DNA of 36,755 nucleotides from Oscillospiraceae bacterium (GCA_015065505.1 SVQE01000024.1:1-36755), one strand, 5' to 3'. Counted from the stretch's first letter, positions 15,969-24,499 are shown. Notes: generated from the sequence alone by a model not told the origin. Translations and numbers: made by a program.

Positions 15969-18900
15969 TTAAACCTTAACGGCTGCGCTCCATGCTCCGT
16001 AGTATGTTTTGCCGTTATATTTTGATGTGGCTCTTACTCTGAATTTCTTGCCTGCTTTTGATTTGGAAACAGTGCATTTCAGCGTATTGCCCGAGGTTAC
16101 GGTTTTAACGGTTACCCATTTTCCGTTTTTATAGGTCTGAACCTGATAGCCCTGAGCTCTTTCGGGCTTCTTCCAGCTTACCGTGTAGCTCTTTGAGGTT
16201 TTCTTTACCTTAACACCGGTTACCTTATTCGGTGCAACCTTCTTGGTTTTTGCAGTAATTGAAACATTAGCATTTTTGAAAATAATAGATGCTTTTGTTG
16301 AATTATCGCTGAGCTTAACGCCGTTTGCACTTATCGATGTGATAACGTATCCGCTTTCGGGTGCAACATTGAAGGTCAGCTTATCACCGTACGCATAATA
16401 CGGCTCGTAAGCGCTTGAAATATATGCGTGAGTCATAGCGCTTTCGTCAAGCTTTGCATAGCTGTTTGTAATGCTGTAGCAATAGCCCGCAAGAAAATCC
16501 TCTTCGCTTTCTTCACCGCCGACATAATTTGAGCCCGCTGTTCCGACTTCCTCTGCATCCTCTATCGGATAGCCAATAAAGCAGCCGGGCAGAGTTGTTG
16601 CAATAAGCTTGCCCCTGCCGATTTCATTCGAGAAGGAATATTTTGAAGCGGTTAATTTATCCGTTGAAGCATTGTAGTTATATGTATCGCCGTAGCCATA
16701 GATATATGCGCCGTTAAGATAGAGTCCGCTGCCGCTGTAGCCGAGATTACCGTAGTAAACATTGATTTCGTTATCGAAATAATAAGTGTCATAATCGTCG
16801 CTTGCAATATTCAGAGCGGAGGTGCTCCACTTGCTGCCGTCGAAGGTTATGAATTTCGGAAGCTCGCCCGTTTCGTTTGCGCCGTATGCGCCGATAAGTT
16901 TGCCCTCGAACTGAATGAAGCTTGTGAAAGCTCTGCCTTCGGGAAGTGAATAAGCGGTTTTTGAAAAGCTCTTCTTTGAGGTGTTGTATTTATAAACATC
17001 CTTTGAGAAGGTGTTGCTTTCCCAATCGTATCCGCCTATGAGATAAAGCTCGCCGTTATAAACCGCAAGCGTTTCGCCGAGCGCCGTTGCATCGGGTATT
17101 TCGCAGAGCTTAACGGTTTTTCCGCTGTTTAAATCATAATATCCGAAAACGCCCTCATATCCGATAACAACATCCATATAGCTTGAGAAAACCTCATTGA
17201 GCGCGGTGAAATATATCTTTGAATCAAGATAAGCGGCTGTTTTGAAGCTTACCGCCTTCGGCTCCTTGAAGAGCTTTGAGGAATCAAGCTGAGGGAATAC
17301 ATCCTCATAGATATAGCCCTCTTCCATTTCGTCGTAATAAACCGAGCCGATTTCGCCCGTTTCGCCTACGAAATACGACTTTGTTCCTGCAGGAATACTG
17401 ATGGCGCCCATCGGCATATAATAACCCATTCCGAGCGGCATCATCGGCGAGCCGATAAGCTTTTTGCTCTTTTTGGGTGTGGGCTTCTTTGAAAGAAGCA
17501 CGCTGATGCTGTCTGCACCGAAGGCGTTTTCTGCGGTGATTTCAACCTTTTTGGTGTTGTATGAAGTATCCGCAAAAACTGCCTTGCCCGAGGTTATTTC
17601 CTTAGGCGTTACAGCGCTGCCGTTAATGCTGAACGAGGTATCGTTTTTAAACGAGCCCTTAACCTCAACATCGCCTGCTTCGTTATATTTTGCAGATGTT
17701 ATCATTGAAGGTGTGTTCTCGGAATTATCAAGGGAAAGCACCCTTGAATTTTCGGTTTTGCCTTCAAGTGATGATGAAATTCTTCCCGTGTTTTTAACAA
17801 TATTTATAATCTCTGCAGCATCCGCATCGGGATATGCGTTGCTGACAAGCGCAACCGCACCCGAAACATAGGGCGCTGCCATTGATGTTCCGTTATAGAA
17901 ATCATACTTTCCGAAGCTGTCCGCAGAAGCAGACTGATTGCTTACTGCGAGGTCATCAAGCTGAAAATATGTGTCTGTTTTATATGATTCAACAACGAAA
18001 ACAAGCTTTCTTTCCTTGCCCTTATACTTCTTTGGATAGCCCTTTTCAGACTGATTAACATCAATATATTGGTGCTTCCAGTAACCGCCGTCAGAGCTGC
18101 CCCAGAGATAGTCGTCAAAGGCAGCATCCTCGATATTCTTTGCAATATCGAAATCTGCAGGGAAATCGCCGACAACGCCGAAAAGGTCGTTATCAGCCTT
18201 AACCATAAAGCTTATCGAATATGGTTTGGTTTCATCGTCGAGAGTGAACGGAATTTCAAAAGCATAAACGCTGTAGTTTTCATAATCGCCGTCGCTGTTT
18301 TCATTAACAACAATATCCTTGAGATTGATTCTCATTGCTTTTGAATCAAACCCGAAGCCGTCGCTGCTCTGAGTAACCTCTTTGCTTACGCCTAAGTGTT
18401 CATAAAGCTCGCTGCCTTCATTTGCAACAGGGAAAAAGCTCGGATAGCCGAAATCACCTGAAGTGTATGCGCCGTCAAAATTCTGAAAGTTTTTGCAAAG
18501 CTCCGACTGCTGCTCTGCCGAATAAATGCTCGGATTGAAGCAGTTATATGAAACAGATGATAAAATATCGCAACCCGGAGCTGCAATATCAACAAAATCG
18601 GTGCTGTAGTTAGAGAAATCGGCAAGCTCATCCTTCTCGTTGGTTGCGGCAACGGTAAGGCAGTATTCACTCAGAGAGCTTGCAGGGGTGGTTCTGTAGT
18701 TTTCGCCGTACCAGAAAACCATTTCTTCATCATCGTATTCCGATAAATCGGTGCTCTCATTACCTGCCGAAACAACGGAAATTGCGCCCTTTTCACCGAA
18801 GGCATCAAAAATCTCATCAAAAAGCTCCTGCTCGGCAAGGTCGCCGACACCGCCCCAGGAATTGTTTATTGCAACAACATTTGTTCCGAGGTCGATTGCC

Positions 18901-19721
18901 CTTGAAATATATTCAAATGCGGCAAGCGCTGCATCAGTTGAGCCGAAGCCGTCTTCATCAAGGAATTTGCACGCCATAATTTTTGTGTTTGCTTTGTTAA
19001 TACCGCTTATTCCCTTTTCGTTATCGGCACTCGCAGCTATAATACCTGCACAATGTGTTCCGTGACCGTTGTCATCAAGAGGCGAGCCGTCTTTTATTGT
19101 TCCTGTGAAATCATAGCCGTATTTACCGACAAGCTTTGAGCCGTGCGGATTTTCCCAGAGAACATCCTTCAAATCCTCGTGGTTATAATCAATACCCGTA
19201 TCAACGATTGCAACAACACGCTCTTTTTCGGAAGCGGACGCCTTATCCCAGAGTGAATCTGCATTGGTGTCGAGCCCGGAAGCTCCGCCGTTGATGCCCT
19301 TATTATCAAGCGCCCACTGATAATTGCTGTATGTATCATTTGTAATCGCGCTCGCCTTAACAACATAGTTCGGGAACGCATATTTAACCTGCTCGTTCTT
19401 TTTCAGCTCTTTAATAATATCGGCAGTTTTTCTGTTATCGGATTTAAGAACAAGCGCTCTGATTTTGCCGTTTTTCTTATTATATGAAAAACTGCTGTTA
19501 ACCTTGAGCCCTTTGCCGTAATTCGATACAGCCCTGCCTGCCATTAAATAGCTTTTCGGTGCGGTTTCTTTTAAAACAACAATAACCTCACCCTCGATAT
19601 ACTCTGCTTTTTTGCCCGACTGTTCAGGCTTTTCGTACGCCATTGCAGGCGTTGCAACAGCGCAAACAGCCATTAAAACAGAAAGAAAAGCAGCTAAAAC
19701 CTTCTTTGTGAATTTCTTCAC
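15969..19721 (-). CDS. Secreted subtilisin-like serine peptidase (S8), multidomain
   Basis: A 1250-residue exported protease. Signal peptide 1-28 (ends ATPAMA), then a propeptide-like region 40-125 (EGEVIVVLKE, and EQVKYAFPNYVV just before the mature domain). The catalytic triad is complete: Asp174 in VVAIVDTGID, His220 in NGHGTHCAG, Ser613 in NGTSMAAPYVSG, with oxyanion Asn287 in NNSWGG. Residues 390-600 are a large insertion ahead of the Ser, resembling a jelly-roll binding module. After 660 come Ig-like segments, a kelch-like propeller region (about 830-1080), a repeat with VITSISANGVKL, and a C-terminal FN3-like domain. There is no sortase or S-layer anchor. It starts with GTG, AAGGAG 8 nt upstream. 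Monocistronic. Substrate unknown. Confidence 0.93.
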   Translation of the reverse strand: MKKFTKKVLAAFLSVLMAVCAVATPAMAYEKPEQSGKKAEYIEGEVIVVLKETAPKSYLMAGRAVSNYGKGLKVNSSFSYNKKNGKIRALVLKSDNRKTADIIKELKKNEQVKYAFPNYVVKASAITNDTYSNYQWALDNKGINGGASGLDTNADSLWDKASASEKERVVAIVDTGIDYNHEDLKDVLWENPHGSKLVGKYGYDFTGTIKDGSPLDDNGHGTHCAGIIAASADNEKGISGINKANTKIMACKFLDEDGFGSTDAALAAFEYISRAIDLGTNVVAINNSWGGVGDLAEQELFDEIFDAFGEKGAISVVSAGNESTDLSEYDDEEMVFWYGENYRTTPASSLSEYCLTVAATNEKDELADFSNYSTDFVDIAAPGCDILSSVSYNCFNPSIYSAEQQSELCKNFQNFDGAYTSGDFGYPSFFPVANEGSELYEHLGVSKEVTQSSDGFGFDSKAMRINLKDIVVNENSDGDYENYSVYAFEIPFTLDDETKPYSISFMVKADNDLFGVVGDFPADFDIAKNIEDAAFDDYLWGSSDGGYWKHQYIDVNQSEKGYPKKYKGKERKLVFVVESYKTDTYFQLDDLAVSNQSASADSFGKYDFYNGTSMAAPYVSGAVALVSNAYPDADAAEIINIVKNTGRISSSLEGKTENSRVLSLDNSENTPSMITSAKYNEAGDVEVKGSFKNDTSFSINGSAVTPKEITSGKAVFADTSYNTKKVEITAENAFGADSISVLLSKKPTPKKSKKLIGSPMMPLGMGYYMPMGAISIPAGTKSYFVGETGEIGSVYYDEMEEGYIYEDVFPQLDSSKLFKEPKAVSFKTAAYLDSKIYFTALNEVFSSYMDVVIGYEGVFGYYDLNSGKTVKLCEIPDATALGETLAVYNGELYLIGGYDWESNTFSKDVYKYNTSKKSFSKTAYSLPEGRAFTSFIQFEGKLIGAYGANETGELPKFITFDGSKWSTSALNIASDDYDTYYFDNEINVYYGNLGYSGSGLYLNGAYIYGYGDTYNYNASTDKLTASKYSFSNEIGRGKLIATTLPGCFIGYPIEDAEEVGTAGSNYVGGEESEEDFLAGYCYSITNSYAKLDESAMTHAYISSAYEPYYAYGDKLTFNVAPESGYVITSISANGVKLSDNSTKASIIFKNANVSITAKTKKVAPNKVTGVKVKKTSKSYTVSWKKPERAQGYQVQTYKNGKWVTVKTVTSGNTLKCTVSKSKAGKKFRVRATSKYNGKTYYGAWSAAVKV

Positions 19722-19753
19722 TCATACCACTCCTTTTTATTGTTTTCAAATAA

Positions 19754-19782
19754 ATCATAACACTATGTTTTTCGCTTTTCAA
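19754..19782 (-). promoter_or_regulatory. Promoter of the S8 peptidase gene
   Basis: Minus strand TTGAAA (19782-19777), 17 nt, TATGAT (19759-19754), about 33 nt upstream of the GTG start. Confidence 0.75.
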
Positions 19783-19845
19783 TAGGTAAAATATAAACAC
19801 TTTGTTATATTATTAATGATGTTAATTATTATTGTGTTTGAGAGT

Positions 19846-19880
19846 TAAAAAGAACGGAAGATTTTACATCGTCCGTTCTC
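19846..19880 (-). terminator. Terminator of the small membrane protein gene
   Basis: Stem AGAACGGA/TCCGTTCT extended by GAT/ATC across one mismatch. It has five T's after it on the minus strand and a shorter T-run on the plus strand. It starts 4-5 nt after the stop codon. Confidence 0.85.
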
Positions 19881-19884
19881 TTTT

Positions 19885-20412
19885 TCATTTCATCAGCTTT
19901 TCAATTCTGCTTTTGTATTTCAGATTATACAGCTTTATAACCGCACCGAGCATAAACTCATAGAAAATGAAAACAAGGTTTGCAAGGGCAATCAGAATTG
20001 CAATTCCCCACCTGCCCCACGGGTTATCAAGCGGAACGCCGAAGGCGTATATTAACAAAAGCTGTGATGAAATAATGCCGATATTATAGATTAAAAGCTT
20101 AATCAAAAAGCTCAATACTTTCGGCTTGATTATTTCAAGCTTATCCTTGATGATTACATAGTATCCAAAGAAAAACGCAAAGGTGAGCGCACATTCCTTA
20201 TCGGGAAGAAATGCCGTGCATATAATTGAAACCGCCGCGTATGTTATAAATGCGTGCTTTTTATCGGTTATATCGCAGATAATCATCATAATAAGCGAGC
20301 TTAAAAGCGGCGCAATATAGGCAAAAATCCAGATAACCGAGCCGAGAAACATTACGGTTATTATCAGCGCCGCAAGCACTCCGCAAAATGCAATTTGTTT
20401 CGATTTTTTCAT
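19885..20412 (-). CDS. Integral membrane protein of unknown function, S-component-like
   Basis: A 175-residue, very hydrophobic protein with about five or six membrane helices. The N-terminus (MKKSKQIAFCGVLAALIITV, then FAYIAPLLSSLIMMIICD) is of the kind found in ECF transporter S components and related small membrane proteins, but I cannot name a family. A basic C-terminal tail (KYKSRIEKLMK) is probably cytoplasmic. It has a weak GGTGAT ribosome site 4-5 nt before the ATG, and its own terminator. It stands alone between the secreted protease and a divergent lipoprotein gene, so context gives no function. Confidence 0.75.
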   Translation of the reverse strand: MKKSKQIAFCGVLAALIITVMFLGSVIWIFAYIAPLLSSLIMMIICDITDKKHAFITYAAVSIICTAFLPDKECALTFAFFFGYYVIIKDKLEIIKPKVLSFLIKLLIYNIGIISSQLLLIYAFGVPLDNPWGRWGIAILIALANLVFIFYEFMLGAVIKLYNLKYKSRIEKLMK

Positions 20413-20434
20413 ATATAATCACCAAACCTATTAT

Positions 20435-20483
20435 CCTTCCCCCTCGGGGGGAAGGTGGCTGCCAACGGCAGACGGATGAGGGG
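20435..20483. repeat. Single double-hairpin repeat module
   Basis: CCTTCCCCC-tcg-GGGGGAAGG is followed by TGGC, a second hairpin TGCC-aac-GGCA, and GACGGATGAGGGG. Same layout as the modules at 13963-14086 but with different stem sequences. It lies in the 267-nt divergent gap upstream of the membrane protein and lipoprotein genes; the rest of that gap is AT-rich with a small hairpin (CATAGT...ACTATG) and no clear promoter. Confidence 0.75.
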
Positions 20484-20679
20484 AATTACCTAAGCAGCAT
20501 AGTTTTATTCACTATGCACTAATTTTAATCTTGGTTTAATTTTACTATAGTAAATCCAAATTGTAAAGAATATGAATTATTCGTAAAAAAATTGTTCAAA
20601 TAATGTAAAACTATTTACTTTTTAAATGGTTAAATATATAATTGAACACAATAAAACAATTCTCAGAGAGGTGTTACTT

Positions 20680-21693
20680 TTGAAAAAGATAATTGCAGTT
20701 CTTCTTTGCTTAACTTTTGTCTGTACGGCATTTGCGGCTTGTAAGGGCGAAGAAAAAACGGACGACGGCGGACTTGAAGCTGCCAATGAATACGGCTTTG
20801 AGGATGTTGAAGTAACCGATGAAAACGGAAAAACCGTAACCGAAAAAAACGGCGATAAGGTTACTACCCAGGTTGCTGTAGTTTACGAAAAGAATAAGGA
20901 CGGCAAAACCGTTGCAAAGGTTCTTGATGAAAACGGTGATGTTTTAAAGGATAAGGACGGAAAAGAAGTAACCGTTAAAACCGATTATGAAATAGACGAT
21001 TCTGCGGATGTTACACAAAGCACCAAAAAGGGCGATAAAACAACGGAAGAAAAAATCCCGACAACAAAAGAGCAGAAAACAACAAAGTCGACAACAAAGA
21101 AAAAGGAATCGGGCGAAGCAACCACTCAAAGCGAAATAACAACCATCGATTATAAAAAGGACAAGGTTCCAACCATTTCCGAGGCTCGCAAATCAACAAG
21201 CAAAAAGGCTGTTACCTTTGATTCATACGACCAGCAGATAGTTAAAAGTATGCTTGAGGTTCCCTATCTTTACACCCACAGCTATGAAAATAAGGACGGC
21301 GTTCCGATTGAGCTTGCAACACACGCAGCGCTCTGGATGGCTGAAAGAGAGGATTTAAACACTTCAACATTCGCTTCGGGAACAATAGTTCTTGACTTAT
21401 TCAAATTCTTCGGACAGACAGTTGTTAACTTCAAATCAAAGTGCAACGATGAAGGTAATAATGATAAGATTAAATATAATAAGAAAAACGATACCTTCAC
21501 AATAACCGATTTTGAAAACCCGACACACACCGTAACCCTCAAGAAGATTGAATACATCGGCAACAACAACTATTATCTTGTTACCGCAAATGTTGAGGGC
21601 GCGGATAAGAAAACAAAGGTTTACGCAATCATTCAGAAAAACAAGCTTGATATCGGACTTGGATTCAGTATCAAAGCACTTAAATGGGAATAA
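20680..21693 (+). CDS. Predicted lipoprotein of unknown function
   Basis: A 337-residue exported protein. With the TTG start the N-terminus is LKKIIAVLLCLTFVCTAFAAC, a typical lipoprotein signal ending in a FAAC lipobox, so Cys21 would be lipidated and the protein held on the outer face of the membrane. I chose TTG because AGAGAGG lies 8 nt upstream; an in-frame ATG 18 codons earlier would spoil the signal peptide. Residues 40-105 are rich in charged K, D and E with short DENGK repeats. About 105-155 is a Thr/Lys-rich linker (TTKEQKTTKSTTKK type) that acts as a flexible stalk. The C-terminal 170 residues form a globular domain I do not recognise. It has its own terminator. Confidence 0.8.
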   Translation: MKKIIAVLLCLTFVCTAFAACKGEEKTDDGGLEAANEYGFEDVEVTDENGKTVTEKNGDKVTTQVAVVYEKNKDGKTVAKVLDENGDVLKDKDGKEVTVKTDYEIDDSADVTQSTKKGDKTTEEKIPTTKEQKTTKSTTKKKESGEATTQSEITTIDYKKDKVPTISEARKSTSKKAVTFDSYDQQIVKSMLEVPYLYTHSYENKDGVPIELATHAALWMAEREDLNTSTFASGTIVLDLFKFFGQTVVNFKSKCNDEGNNDKIKYNKKNDTFTITDFENPTHTVTLKKIEYIGNNNYYLVTANVEGADKKTKVYAIIQKNKLDIGLGFSIKALKWE

Positions 21694-21726
21694 AAAAATC
21701 CTCTCACAAGTTGAGAGGATTTTTTA
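21692..21726 (+). terminator. Lipoprotein gene terminator
   Basis: ATCCTCTCA and TGAGAGGAT form a 9-bp stem with a 5-nt loop, extended by an A-run and T-run on either side. Confidence 0.92.
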
Positions 21727-21780
21727 GTTGCGAGTTTCAAGTTGCAAGTTGCGAGTTCTCGGTTACTCGCTTTGCACATT
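21726..21780. repeat. Heptamer repeat locus 3 (one-armed)
   Basis: Units AGTTGCG, AGTTTCA, AGTTGCA, AGTTGCG and AGTTCTC, then GGTTACTCGCTTTGCAC, which is the inverted form of the conserved GCAAAGCGAGTAACC core. It begins at the last base of the preceding terminator. Confidence 0.85.
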
Positions 21781-21839
21781 CGATGATGTACAAAAAAATT
21801 ACAATTTTAAAATAGGGGTTTCCATTCCAGTAACCCTTA

Positions 21840-21868
21840 TTGACTTTACTGATTTTAACAATTATAAT
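21840..21868 (+). promoter_or_regulatory. Promoter of the secreted 531-residue protein gene
   Basis: TTGACT, 17 nt, TATAAT. It leaves a 5' leader of about 140 nt (to 22016) with short inverted repeats but no riboswitch class that I recognise. Confidence 0.8.
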
Positions 21869-22016
21869 ATACAATGGTATAAAAATTTGTTTGATATTTA
21901 GCACTTCCCATTGCAAAATATGCGGTCAGCAAGCAAATACCAGCAAACTGAAGCGTTGAGAGCTAAAAACCTCACGCACAAAATAAAATAATTATTTATG
22001 AAAGGATATAATTAAT

Positions 22017-23612
22017 ATGAAAACAATTAAAAAAGCCATTGCGGTTATCTTAACTGTTTTAATGGCGATTGGGGTGATGCCGTTCACGGCTCTTGCTGAC
22101 GATGTATCTTTCACAAAGGTAACGAGTGTGGGTGACATCACGACTGAAAACATCGGCACATGCACAGCTGAAGACGCGAAGGCATGGGCGCTTGCAAACT
22201 GGGATGTTGCACACGACTACGCTTATGATACACATCTCGCTTTCTATTCAAACACCGGCGAATTGAATGTTGTGCTGGTGGACTACGGTATGAATGAACA
22301 TAGTTTTTCGAAAAATTTCGATTATTGTATTAATACAAGTTATTCAATCGTTCACTTAAAAACATGGTATGCTGATGGTGAAGCTATTTGCATTTGCACA
22401 GCGGCAGCTCCGGCACCGGAAGAGCCTGCAGAGGGCGCTGCAGAGGACGGCCCGTTGGTAGGTACTGTTATCAAGATTGGCGACACACTCACACTTGACG
22501 GTGACTATTTTGAGTACGCTCCGGGTCTAAAAACTTCGACAACAGCGGACCTTGAACTCTATCAAATAAGTTACAATGAAGATTTCAATGCTTGGTTATT
22601 TGCTTTTACGCCAAACGGTGTATTTTTGGTCGAGGGCGACGAAACACCTAAACCCGACGGCTTCTATGTTTCCGGCGGTAACGGTACAGAGAGCCATCCT
22701 TATACCTTTGCGCTCCACTACGGTCCTGCTCCTGCAGAGCCGAACAACGGCGCAAGCATAACAGTTGCGGAAACCATCAGCGAGAATTTCTATCTTGATG
22801 ATGATTTCTACGGTGAAACAGCATATGTTTCATTCACATATAACCATAACAGTGATACAAGCGAAACTGCTGATATTTCAACCGATGTTAAGGCTATGTC
22901 ATCTCTTGACGATGCAACAGACGGAAGAAAAGTATTCTCTGTAACCCAGGCTCCTGCTCAGGCAACAGAGCCTATCACAATTAATGTTTACGCAAATGCT
23001 GACGACGCTCAGGCAGGAACAAACGCAATTGATACAATTGATTACAGCGTATACACCTACTGCCGTGATATTATCGAAAACTACGACGGCGAAAAGGCAG
23101 ACGAAATGAAAGCCCTTGCAAAGTCAACTCTTGACTATGCAGCAGCCGCTCAGACATATTTCGGCTACAATACTGATAATATGGCAACAAAGGACGCAAC
23201 AGGCGATTTCTACAACGATGTTGCAAATGCTGATTTAAGCAATGTTGTAGGCGTAAGCGCAGCACCGAGCTGCATTAAGAGCGTTTCACTCGTTGTTAAA
23301 TCGGACCTTGAAATCAATCTTCTTTCAACCGAGCCGATTAGCGTAACAAACGCAAGCATTGATGCAACAAAGGGAACTGAAAGATTTGCTGTTTCAACAA
23401 AACAGAACGGTGATTACTATGTTGTTCATATCGCAGGAATAGAGCCTGCAAATATGGGCAAGGAAATAACAATCAACACCGATAGGGGCAATATTGTTAT
23501 GACTGCAAATTCAGTTGTTAAGATGTTTGCAAACAGCAATAATGCAAATCTTTCAACACTTGCAAAAGCATTGTTTGAATACGGCAATGCAGCAAACGCA
23601 TATTTCGGTTAA
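22017..23612 (+). CDS. Secreted multidomain cell-surface protein of unknown function
   Basis: A 531-residue exported protein. Signal peptide 1-27 (MKTIKKAIAVILTVLMAIG, cleavage near ALA-DD). Residues 30-130 form a domain rich in Cys and aromatic residues. A Pro/Glu/Ala linker is at 131-145. Residues 146-240 form a second module ending VSGGNGTESHPYTFAL, a phrase common in clostridial surface proteins. The C-terminal half (250-531) has a beta-rich part, then two helical YG-type stretches (STLDYAAAAQTYFGY near 367, and AKALFEYGNAANAYFG at the very end) around a beta region, which I have seen in many gut Firmicute surface proteins without a known role. There is no LPXTG or transmembrane anchor. 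A small peptide gene follows 13 nt later. Confidence 0.8.
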   Translation: MKTIKKAIAVILTVLMAIGVMPFTALADDVSFTKVTSVGDITTENIGTCTAEDAKAWALANWDVAHDYAYDTHLAFYSNTGELNVVLVDYGMNEHSFSKNFDYCINTSYSIVHLKTWYADGEAICICTAAAPAPEEPAEGAAEDGPLVGTVIKIGDTLTLDGDYFEYAPGLKTSTTADLELYQISYNEDFNAWLFAFTPNGVFLVEGDETPKPDGFYVSGGNGTESHPYTFALHYGPAPAEPNNGASITVAETISENFYLDDDFYGETAYVSFTYNHNSDTSETADISTDVKAMSSLDDATDGRKVFSVTQAPAQATEPITINVYANADDAQAGTNAIDTIDYSVYTYCRDIIENYDGEKADEMKALAKSTLDYAAAAQTYFGYNTDNMATKDATGDFYNDVANADLSNVVGVSAAPSCIKSVSLVVKSDLEINLLSTEPISVTNASIDATKGTERFAVSTKQNGDYYVVHIAGIEPANMGKEITINTDRGNIVMTANSVVKMFANSNNANLSTLAKALFEYGNAANAYFG

Positions 23613-23625
23613 GGAGGGATAACAA

Positions 23626-23766
23626 ATGACAAAGTTTTATAATGAGCCTGAATTCAAGGTAGTAATAACAAACTCTGAAGATGTTATCACCACCTCGGGC
23701 GAAACAACCTACGAACCCGACAGTTTTGAAACGGAAAACATTCCGTTCCCACAGTTGGGAGTATAA
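23626..23766 (+). CDS. 46-residue peptide of unknown function, co-transcribed with the secreted protein
   Basis: A short gene with a near-perfect ribosome site (AAGGAGG, 8 nt before ATG) directly after the secreted protein and directly before a strong terminator, so it is very likely translated. The peptide begins MTKFYNEPEFKVV, continues ITNSEDVITTSGE, and ends in an acidic, Pro-containing tail (NIPFPQLGV). It has no signal peptide, Cys or membrane segment. I recall similar short peptides with a Y-x-x-P-E-F/M...E-D-V/I-I-T-T-S-G pattern beside clostridial surface proteins, but know no name or role. A RiPP-type precursor or a small regulator is conceivable; no modification enzyme is nearby. 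Confidence 0.8.
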   Translation: MTKFYNEPEFKVVITNSEDVITTSGETTYEPDSFETENIPFPQLGV

Positions 23767-23796
23767 AAAAGAGCGAAGCTTCGGCTTCGCTTTTTT
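23764..23796 (+). terminator. Terminator of the secreted protein-peptide operon
   Basis: 8-bp stem AGCGAAGC/GCTTCGCT closed by a stable TTCG tetraloop and followed by a run of T's; the A-run on the left overlaps the peptide stop codon. Confidence 0.95.
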
Positions 23797-23800
23797 AATT

Positions 23801-24051
23801 AAGAGTTAAGAGTGAAGAGTTGTGGGGCGCGGAAATGCGCCGAAGGTTTAGTATTCATATCATTTAACGAATTTGTAGGGCGCGACGCCCTCGACGCGCC
23901 GTTGCAATAACGCATTTGTTACAATAGCGGATGAATGAAATGAACTCTTCTCTGCGGTGCGTCCGGGGGTCGCACCCTACGAATTGATTAATTGACCGAG
24001 CGCAGCGAGAAACCACAATTCGTAATTCGTAATTCGTAATTTGTAATTTTT
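23801..24051. repeat. Heptamer repeat locus 4, with a nested inverted-repeat element
   Basis: Left arm AAGAGTT, AAGAGTG, AAGAGTT (23801-23821). Right arm AATTCGT x3 plus AATTTGT and AATTTTT (24017-24051), reaching the rpiB stop codon. The core motif ACCGAGCGCAGCGAGAAACC precedes the right arm. The two arms carry different heptamers, so this may be a hybrid of two copies. Unlike the other loci, the middle holds a GTAGGG-ended element. Confidence 0.85.
23825..23985. repeat. GTAGGG-ended inverted-repeat element with an adjoining module
   Basis: AATTTGTAGGGCGCGAC (23870-23886) and GTCGCACCCTACGAATT (23969-23985) are 15/17 complementary and bracket about 116 bp, like a tiny MITE. The first 33 bp from 23875 recur exactly, inverted, at 36723-36755. 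The preceding module (GGGGCGCGGAAATGCGCC through ATTTAACGA) recurs inverted, with a few changes, at about 36590-36646. Confidence 0.88.
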
Positions 24052-24499
24052 AATAAACCTTTTCTCCGTTTTCAATCGCTGTTATCTGGTCCACTCTCGT
24101 CTGATGGCGTCCGCCCTCAAATTCGGTGTAGATAAAGGTGTCAACAAGCTCAAATGCAAGTCCGCAGCCGATAACTCTTGAGCCGAGGCAAAGGCAGTTT
24201 GCATCGTTGTGAAGCCTTGTATACTTTGCGCTGAAATAATCGCTGCACGCAGCGGCTCTTATTCCCTTCACCTTGTTTGCAGCCATTGAAATGCCGATAC
24301 CCGTTCCGCAGCAGAGAATTGCTTTTTTTGCTTCCCCGCTGATAACCATATCGCAAGCCTTCTGGGCTGCGATGGCATAATCGTATCTTTCGGGAGAATA
24401 ACAGCCGACATCAACAAATTCAATTCCGTTATCCTCAAGATGCTTTTTAATTTCTTCCTTAAGCGGAAATCCTGCGTGGTCCGAACCTAAAACTATCAT
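24050..24499 (-). CDS. rpiB: Ribose-5-phosphate isomerase B
   Basis: A 149-residue RpiB/LacAB-family isomerase, exactly the usual length. It interconverts ribose 5-phosphate and ribulose 5-phosphate in the cytoplasm. Seen: LGSDHAGFPLKEEI at the N-terminus (substrate Asp and His), ILCCGTGIGISMAANK with the catalytic Cys and anion loop, and RLHNDANCLCLGSRVIG with the catalytic His. The ATG of MIVLGS is chosen for its AAGGAG site 8 nt upstream; in-frame codons before it come from the neighbouring repeat element. The stop codon lies at the edge of a heptamer arm. With the arabinose genes it feeds the pentose phosphate pool. Confidence 0.96.
   Translation of the reverse strand: MIVLGSDHAGFPLKEEIKKHLEDNGIEFVDVGCYSPERYDYAIAAQKACDMVISGEAKKAILCCGTGIGISMAANKVKGIRAAACSDYFSAKYTRLHNDANCLCLGSRVIGCGLAFELVDTFIYTEFEGGRHQTRVDQITAIENGEKVY

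Noticed and set aside
20626-20679. Upstream ATG as the lipoprotein start
   Set aside because: It adds 18 polar residues before the signal peptide and lacks a ribosome site; TTG at 20680 has AGAGAGG.
21869-22016. Cyclic-di-GMP riboswitch before the secreted protein gene
   Set aside because: Scattered GCAA-like words are present, but the GEMM core and its paired helices cannot be laid out.
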